DNA of 9,561 nucleotides, from contig JAEDOK010000063.1 of the NCBI GenBank assembly GCA_016302005.1, positions 1-9,561 of the forward strand, read 5' to 3'. Below the pieces are notes generated by a model. The model did no database searches, had not been told where the DNA came from, and worked only from the letters and a program-made list of their open reading frames with translations. Position numbers and translations under genes: made by a program. This DNA comes from Oscillospiraceae bacterium. GTDB taxonomy: Bacteria > Bacillota_A > Clostridia > Oscillospirales > Oscillospiraceae. Numbering within the stretch: position 1 is the first letter of the stretch; the number at the start of each line of letters is the position of its first letter. This document shows positions 6,508 to 9,561 of the stretch, in pieces.

Positions 6508-7574
6508 AGGGCAGCGCGGAGCAGACGGGAGAAGTCCGCCTTTGTCAAGGGACGGGGATTGGACGCCGCACAGGGATCATTTGCAGCAGCCTCCGCGATT
6601 TCCTCCGCTTTTCCAAGCACCGTGCCGCGCTCCAAGCCTGCCTGCGTCAGTGTCTCCGGCAGGTCTAAGCGCTGCCGGAGCCGACGGACAGCATAAATCA
6701 AGCCGCGCGCGCCGGTCAGCTTGCAGGAGGCGGCAAGGCGGGCATAGGCTTCTCCCGCAGCGGGAAGATTAAACTCCAGGATATGCGGGAGCAAAATGCC
6801 GTTGAGCTTGCCGTGGGCGAGGTGGAATGCGCCGCCTAAGGCGTGGGAGAGGGCGTGGCACGCACCCAGCCCTGCGTTGTCAAAGGCGATGCCTGCCATG
6901 GTCGCCGCCTCGTGCAGCCTGCCCCGCAAGGCTCTGTCCGTTTTGCCGCTTTTGGCAAGGGTATAGGAGGCGGACAGGTCGGCAAGGACGCAGCGGGCGG
7001 CGTTTTGGGCGAGGGCATCGGAGAATGCCGAGGCGTTCTTTGCCGCGACTGCCTCCAGGCAGTGCGAGAGCGTGTCCATGCCCGCGTCCGCGACCAGACC
7101 GGCGGGCAGCTTGTCGAGAAGGCTTGCGTCCAGGATCGCGAGGGCGGGGCGCAGGGCATCCTCCACCAGCGGGTGCTTCACGCCCTCGTGGGTCAAAATG
7201 GCAAAGGAGGTGACCTCGGAGCCGGTGCCGGAGGTGGTCGGGACGGCGACGAGCTTTGCTGCGGACTTTCCGAGGGAGCGGATGCCCTTGGCGCAGTCGA
7301 TGGCGCTGCCGCCGCCGAGAGCGAGCAGGACATCGGGCTGAAATTCCTGCAGGATCGCCACGCCGCGTGCCACAAGCTCCAAGGGCGGATCGGGCTGCAC
7401 CTCGGCAAAGATGCGCGTCTCCCCGTGGCACAGGTCAGCGATTTTTTGCGCCGTTCCGTTTTCCGCGAAGAATTTGTCCGTGATGAGCAGCACCCGCTTT
7501 GCCCCGAGTGCTTCCAGTGCCGCAAGCGCGTTTTCTCCAAAGCACAGGCGCGTGCCGAGCGTAAAGGTCTGCAT
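6504..7574 (-). CDS. eutG: Iron-containing alcohol dehydrogenase (EutG/PduQ type)
   Basis: Group III metal-dependent alcohol dehydrogenase, expected to reduce acetaldehyde to ethanol and so recycle the NADH made by EutE. The 356-aa protein is shorter than enterobacterial EutG (about 395-404) and nearer PduQ size (about 370). Seen: NAD-binding LGGGSAIDCAKG (86-97), PTTSGTGSEVTSF (112-124), and metal ligands with family spacing: D167 and H171 in DAGMDTLSHCLEA, H240 in GACHALSHALGG and H254 in LAHGKLNG. The ATG is at 7572-7574 with a purine-rich GAGGGGG ribosome site. It is the first gene of the visible minus-strand run and overlaps eutA by 4 nt. The symbol is given from context; a pduQ-like name would fit equally well on sequence. 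Confidence 0.85.
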   Translation of the reverse strand: MQTFTLGTRLCFGENALAALEALGAKRVLLITDKFFAENGTAQKIADLCHGETRIFAEVQPDPPLELVARGVAILQEFQPDVLLALGGGSAIDCAKGIRSLGKSAAKLVAVPTTSGTGSEVTSFAILTHEGVKHPLVEDALRPALAILDASLLDKLPAGLVADAGMDTLSHCLEAVAAKNASAFSDALAQNAARCVLADLSASYTLAKSGKTDRALRGRLHEAATMAGIAFDNAGLGACHALSHALGGAFHLAHGKLNGILLPHILEFNLPAAGEAYARLAASCKLTGARGLIYAVRRLRQRLDLPETLTQAGLERGTVLGKAEEIAEAAANDPCAASNPRPLTKADFSRLLRAAL

Positions 7575-7708
7575 AATATCCCCCTCTTTTCAGGCGTAGT
7601 ATTTCCCGCAGCGGCGAAAAAATGTGAACGGAATGAAAAAAGTTTCCCTTCCCGGTTGACACGGCGCGCGAAATATGAAAAAATAACAATCGAAGGAGTG
7701 TGAGACGG
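7575..7708. promoter_or_regulatory. Divergent intergenic region, eut operon / zinc-ribbon gene
   Basis: This 134-bp region is A/T-richer than the flanking genes and must hold start signals for the plus-strand gene and possibly the eut run. On the minus strand I find no confident sigma-A promoter and no clear pair of hexaloop hairpins of the ANTAR/EutV target type that control eut genes in other Firmicutes. Transcription of eutG could therefore start from a non-obvious promoter here. Confidence 0.5.
7656..7684 (+). promoter_or_regulatory. Candidate sigma-A promoter for the zinc-ribbon gene
   Basis: A perfect -35 TTGACA (7656-7661), a 17-nt spacer and a weak -10 AAAAAT (7679-7684, four of six consensus bases). 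It lies just ahead of the AAGGAG ribosome site at 7693-7698, so the leader would be very short (about 20 nt). The -35 is clear; the -10 is poor. Confidence 0.45.
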
Positions 7709-8635
7709 ATGGCTGAAATGATCCACCTGACCTGTCCCGAATGCGGTAATGCGTTGGAGATCCCCGCCGCGCTGGAGGAATTTTCCTGTATGTACTGCGG
7801 CAAGCGCGCCCGCACCGCCGCCGTGCAGGCGATGAACGAGAGCGCGGGCAGCGATTATGAAGCCCTGCGCGCCGAGCTGCGGGAAGCACTGCCGAAGACC
7901 GTGACAAAATATCCGGACTATCACAAGAAGATCACGCGGAAGGACTTTATTCCCACATTTGACAGCTACGAGCAGGAAAACAAAGGGGTTTTGGAAAAGC
8001 TCGATGTCTGCGCCTCGCTCCGTCCGGGAAAGACGGAGGAGTGTATGCACGAGATCGCGGAGGATCTTTTGGACGAGCTGGAAGCCTATATGCAGAAGGA
8101 TCCGCGGTGGAACAAAAAGACCCAAAAGGCGAATCTGATGTTTGAGGTCAAGGTCGTGCTTGCAATCTTCTTGACACCGCTGGTAAAAAAGCTGCAGCTC
8201 AAATCCGCCGAGGCGTTCCGCACCGCTCTGCACGAGGGCTGGCTGAAGCGCTGGCCGAAGGAGCAGTGGATGCCGGGTGACTATGATGTGCTGGTCGGTG
8301 GCTTCAAGCGGCGCAAGCTCTGCTTCATCACGACCGCGACCTGCGCCTTTGAGGGAAAGCCCGACGACTGCGCAGAGCTGACCGCCTTCCGCGCCTTCCG
8401 CGACGGCTGGCTGACGGAGCATGGCGGCAAGGACATGATCGAGGAATACTATATGGTCGCGCCGAGCATCGTCACCTGTATCGACCTGTGCGACGATCGG
8501 GACGCACGCTACGCAGAGCTGCGTGAGCGCTGGCTGACACCCTGCTATCGGGCTTTGTGCGAAAACCGCTACACCGACTGCCGCGATACCTATATCAATA
8601 TGGTGCAGACGCTCGAAGAGCGGTATCTGCAATAA
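7709..8635 (+). CDS. Zinc-ribbon protein with CFITTA-type Cys-rich C-terminal domain
   Basis: A 308-aa protein of unknown function, probably cytoplasmic. Residues 9-30 form a zinc ribbon (CPECG ... CMYCG: C9, C12, C27, C30). The middle (about 45-200) is charged and helical, with one hydrophobic helix (about 143-160) too weak to call a membrane span. The C-terminal part starts with CFITTATC (205-212) and GKPDDCAELTAFRAFRDGWL (216-235) and carries further cysteines C221, C257, C261, C279, C284 and C291. This pattern matches the clostridial CFI-box C-terminal domain, which I recall as an uncharacterised family. ATG 7709 is preferred over GTG 7700, because the AAGGAG site (7693-7698) is 10 nt from the ATG but only 1 nt from the GTG. 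It diverges from eutG; no functional tie to ethanolamine metabolism is evident. Confidence 0.85.
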   Translation: MAEMIHLTCPECGNALEIPAALEEFSCMYCGKRARTAAVQAMNESAGSDYEALRAELREALPKTVTKYPDYHKKITRKDFIPTFDSYEQENKGVLEKLDVCASLRPGKTEECMHEIAEDLLDELEAYMQKDPRWNKKTQKANLMFEVKVVLAIFLTPLVKKLQLKSAEAFRTALHEGWLKRWPKEQWMPGDYDVLVGGFKRRKLCFITTATCAFEGKPDDCAELTAFRAFRDGWLTEHGGKDMIEEYYMVAPSIVTCIDLCDDRDARYAELRERWLTPCYRALCENRYTDCRDTYINMVQTLEERYLQ

Positions 8636-8639
8636 AAAG

Positions 8640-8671
8640 CGATCTCCCTCCGCAATTTCGGGGGGAGATCG
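8640..8671 (+). terminator. Hairpin terminator after the zinc-ribbon gene
   Basis: A 13-bp stem with one T.G pair (8640-8652 with 8659-8671) and a 6-nt loop begins 4 nt after the TAA stop. An A-run precedes it and only a weak pyrimidine stretch (TCTTC) follows it. On the minus strand it is followed by CTTTTTATT, so it could terminate in both directions. Confidence 0.7.
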
Positions 8672-8678
8672 TCTTCAT

Positions 8679-8694
8679 AGTGAATCGCGAATAG
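8679..8694 (-). repeat. Two-unit heptamer remnant
   Basis: AGTGAAT followed by CGCGAAT and AG resembles the ATTCACN heptamer read on the minus strand. It is short enough to be a degenerate remnant of the arrays seen elsewhere. Confidence 0.45.
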
Positions 8695-8757
8695 GCTGCT
8701 GTCTGTGGGAAGCTGTAGCGTGCGGCATCCTTGAAGCGTCTGTGGGCAGACTTCTTG

Positions 8758-8785
8758 GACTAAGAGCTAAGGACTAAGGGTGAAG
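8758..8785 (-). repeat. Heptamer array (CTTAGNN/TTCACC type), left arm
   Basis: Four in-phase 7-bp units: GACTAAG, AGCTAAG, GACTAAG and GGTGAAG. Read on the minus strand this is CTTCACC followed by three CTTAGNN units, the same grammar as the plus-strand arrays at 8995-9186 and 9207-9227. It is the left boundary of the second composite element. Confidence 0.85.
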
Positions 8786-8835
8786 GACTGTGGTGTGCTT
8801 CGCACGGATTGAAAAATGTGTATTGGCTCCCTTTT

Positions 8836-8970
8836 GTCATTGCGAGGGCGCCTGCGCCCGTGGCAATCTCTTGCCGATCTCTTGTACTCCTGCACTTGGC
8901 GGATAATATCCGCCCCTACGGCGTAAACTGCGAAATATCTCCTGCGGGCGGCTTTAGCCGCCCGTTTTTT
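8836..8970. repeat. Solo TCATTGCGAG end plus short palindromes
   Basis: GTCATTGCGAGG (8836-8847) repeats the end of the elements between eutA and eutB but has no matching right end here. It runs into a GGGCGC-CT-GCGCCC hairpin (8846-8859) and GTGGCAATCTC, a sequence commonly seen near the other end of this repeat family. Then comes a perfect 8-bp palindrome, GGCGGATA-A-TATCCGCC (8898-8914), and the terminator-like hairpin at 8946-8970. It reads as a mosaic of interspersed palindromes. Confidence 0.65.
8946..8970 (+). terminator. Rho-independent-type terminator hairpin in the repeat island
   Basis: GGGCGGCT (8946-8953) pairs perfectly with AGCCGCCC (8956-8963) and is followed by GTTTTTT. This is a textbook plus-strand terminator, but no gene lies directly upstream; it may be part of the repeat module or a backup for the hairpin at 8640-8671. 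Confidence 0.7.
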
Positions 8971-8994
8971 AATCCCGCGGAGCGCTCGACAGCC

Positions 8995-9006
8995 ATTCAC
9001 CCTTAG
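8995..9006 (+). repeat. Heptamer array, right arm, first part (interrupted)
   Basis: ATTCACC (8995-9001) is followed by the first five bases of a CTTAGTT unit (9002-9006). The MITE-like element interrupts the unit here; it resumes at 9167. Confidence 0.75.
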
Positions 9007-9170
9007 GGAACCTCTGAACAAATCAGCGTCGGCGCTCAGCGGATCTTTTGCCGCAGCTTTTCGGTTGGAAAACCTTGAAATACACAAAGTATTCCTGCGG
9101 TTTTCCAACCTCAATTTGCGACAAAATCTCTCGCTGACCGCTCTTGCAGATTTATTCAGAGATTCCTTAG
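9003..9170. mobile_element. 160-bp MITE-like palindrome with TTAG target duplication
   Basis: The element spans 9007-9166 and is flanked by direct TTAG copies (9003-9006 and 9167-9170). Its ends are inverted: GGAACCTCTGAACAAATC at the left and, on the opposite strand, GGAATCTCTGAATAAATC at the right (16 of 18 bases match). The inversion continues imperfectly inward to perfect 12-bp arms GGTTGGAAAACC (9063-9074) and its complement (9099-9110). It codes for nothing, as expected for a miniature element mobilised in trans by a DDE transposase; the parent element is unknown. Confidence 0.75.
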
Positions 9171-9186
9171 TTCTTAGCCCTTAGCC
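9166..9186 (+). repeat. Heptamer array, right arm, second part
   Basis: CTTAGTT, CTTAGCC and CTTAGCC run in phase. The first unit completes the one broken at 9002-9006 once the MITE and one TTAG copy are removed. Confidence 0.8.
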
Positions 9187-9206
9187 TAACAGGTAGTTCC
9201 TTCATC

Positions 9207-9227
9207 ATTCACTCTTAGCCCTTAGCC
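9207..9227 (+). repeat. Second right-side heptamer array
   Basis: ATTCACT, CTTAGCC and CTTAGCC, in phase, repeat the order of the interrupted array (ATTCACC, CTTAGTT, CTTAGCC, CTTAGCC) 20 nt further on. Confidence 0.8.
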
Positions 9228-9297
9228 CGAAACAGGGCAGAATGGCTGATTCCAAGCCGGGCGCTTTGTGCAATCCTACAAATTTTTGCCTTTCGTA

Positions 9298-9325
9298 TGG
9301 ACAAAAGTTGAAAGAATGTTATAAT
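9298..9325 (+). promoter_or_regulatory. Extended -10 sigma-A promoter
   Basis: -35 TGGACA (9298-9303, five of six bases), 16-nt spacer and a perfect -10 TATAAT (9320-9325) preceded by the extended TG motif at 9317-9318. Transcription would start near 9332, about 50 nt before the ATG at 9381. Confidence 0.8.
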
Positions 9326-9333
9326 GAAACAGA

Positions 9334-9350
9334 GGATACGGTTCGTATCC
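9334..9350 (+). promoter_or_regulatory. Perfect 7-bp inverted repeat in the leader
   Basis: GGATACG (9334-9340), a 3-nt loop GTT, and CGTATCC (9344-9350). It begins about two bases after the predicted transcription start and ends 16 nt before the ribosome site. It could be a repressor operator or a 5' stem protecting the mRNA; the sequence alone does not decide. Confidence 0.55.
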
Positions 9351-9380
9351 AAAATCTTATTGTGAGAAGGAGAGTACCAT

Positions 9381-9561
9381 ATGAAGAAGCTATCGCGCGT
9401 TCTGTCTATGCTGCTGGTGCTGTGCATGGTGCTGGCAATGCTCCCGTCCGTTTTCGCAGAAGATGAGAAAACGGAATTTGCCTTCGTGGTCACATCCGAC
9501 CTCCATGGTCAGATCTACGCCACGGACTACACGGTGGATCAAGCCCAAAGCGGCACCTATA
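9381..9561 (+). CDS. Secreted metallophosphoesterase / 5'-nucleotidase family protein (partial)
   Basis: Only the first 60 residues are in the window and the frame is open at the right edge. Residues 1-26 are a clear signal peptide: MKKLSR, a long Leu/Val/Met core, and a likely signal peptidase I cut after SVFA. The mature start has FAFVVTSDLHGQIYATDY (33-50), the first metal-binding motif (D40, H42) of calcineurin-type phosphoesterases, in the form seen in UshA/CpdB/YfkN-type 5'-nucleotidases and 2',3'-cyclic phosphodiesterases. It probably hydrolyses extracellular nucleotides, perhaps anchored at the cell wall through a C-terminus outside the window. The ATG at 9381 follows AAGGAG (9367-9372) by 8 nt, with its own promoter, so it is independent of the upstream genes. 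Confidence 0.8.
   Translation, partial: MKKLSRVLSMLLVLCMVLAMLPSVFAEDEKTEFAFVVTSDLHGQIYATDYTVDQAQSGTY

Larger units (their letters stand above)
8636..9380. other. Gene-free repeat island
   Basis: No gene is supported in this 745-nt stretch. In order it holds a terminator hairpin, a small heptamer remnant, a heptamer array at 8758-8785, a TCATTGCGAG module with several short palindromes and a terminator-like hairpin, an inverted heptamer array split by a 160-bp MITE-like element, a second heptamer array, and the promoter and leader of the gene starting at 9381. Short reading frames here are repeat shadows. Segments 8696-8757 and 9228-9297 show nothing I can name beyond a small hairpin around 8738-8751. 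Confidence 0.8.

Noticed and set aside
7700..7708. GTG at 7700 as start of the zinc-ribbon gene
   Set aside because: It is only 1 nt from the AAGGAG ribosome site, too close for initiation; the in-frame ATG at 7709 has a workable 10-nt spacing.
7193..8632. 479-aa minus-strand frame antisense to the zinc-ribbon gene and running into eutG
   Set aside because: It is a GC-rich antisense shadow. The plus-strand frame has recognisable motifs, a ribosome site and a terminator, and the minus frame overlaps eutG in another frame with no known domain.
8767..9114. 115-aa minus-strand reading frame in the repeat island
   Set aside because: It spans the heptamer array, palindromes and half of the MITE-like element, with no ribosome site and no family resemblance.
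9242..9466. 74-aa plus-strand reading frame
   Set aside because: It runs through the promoter and into the signal peptide of the nucleotidase gene in another frame; the ATG at 9381 has the promoter, ribosome site and signal peptide.

Overview
The window is GC-rich and reads as a segment of a high-GC Firmicute (Clostridia), most likely an Oscillospiraceae/Ruminococcaceae-type gut anaerobe. This rests on three things: the Firmicutes-style ethanolamine gene cluster, strong AGGAGG-type ribosome sites with clostridial-looking signal peptides, and the palindromic TCATTGCGAG repeats that litter such genomes. The genus assignment is inference.

Bases 1-7574 (minus strand) hold six genes of an ethanolamine utilization (eut) microcompartment operon, transcribed right to left: an iron-dependent alcohol dehydrogenase (eutG/pduQ type), eutA, eutB, eutC, eutL and eutE. 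EutBC is the B12-dependent ammonia-lyase that makes acetaldehyde and ammonia, and EutA reactivates it. EutL is a shell protein. EutE turns acetaldehyde into acetyl-CoA with NAD+, and the alcohol dehydrogenase can recycle NADH by making ethanol. All key catalytic residues that can be placed are present. Genes are tightly coupled (ATGA overlaps at eutG/eutA and eutC/eutL; gaps of 11-12 nt elsewhere), with one exception: 715 nt separate eutA from eutB. The operon continues beyond the left edge; no eutM/N/S/K shell gene and no eutVW regulator is in the window.

The eutA-eutB gap is filled by a composite repeat (4459-5102): inverted arrays of a 7-bp unit flank two identical 189-bp tandem copies plus a partial third copy of a TCATTGCGAG-type palindromic element.

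A 134-bp divergent intergenic region (7575-7708) separates the eut operon from a plus-strand gene (7709-8635). That gene encodes a 308-aa protein with an N-terminal zinc ribbon and a Cys-rich CFITTA-type C-terminal domain of unknown function, followed by a hairpin terminator.

The gene-free stretch 8636-9380 repeats the architecture of the eutA-eutB insert: heptamer array, TCATTGCGAG module, inverted heptamer array. It also carries a 160-bp MITE-like palindrome with TTAG target duplications that landed inside one heptamer array.

At the right edge a strong extended -10 promoter, a perfect 7-bp inverted repeat and a good ribosome site lead into the start of a secreted metallophosphoesterase/5'-nucleotidase family protein, cut off by the window end.
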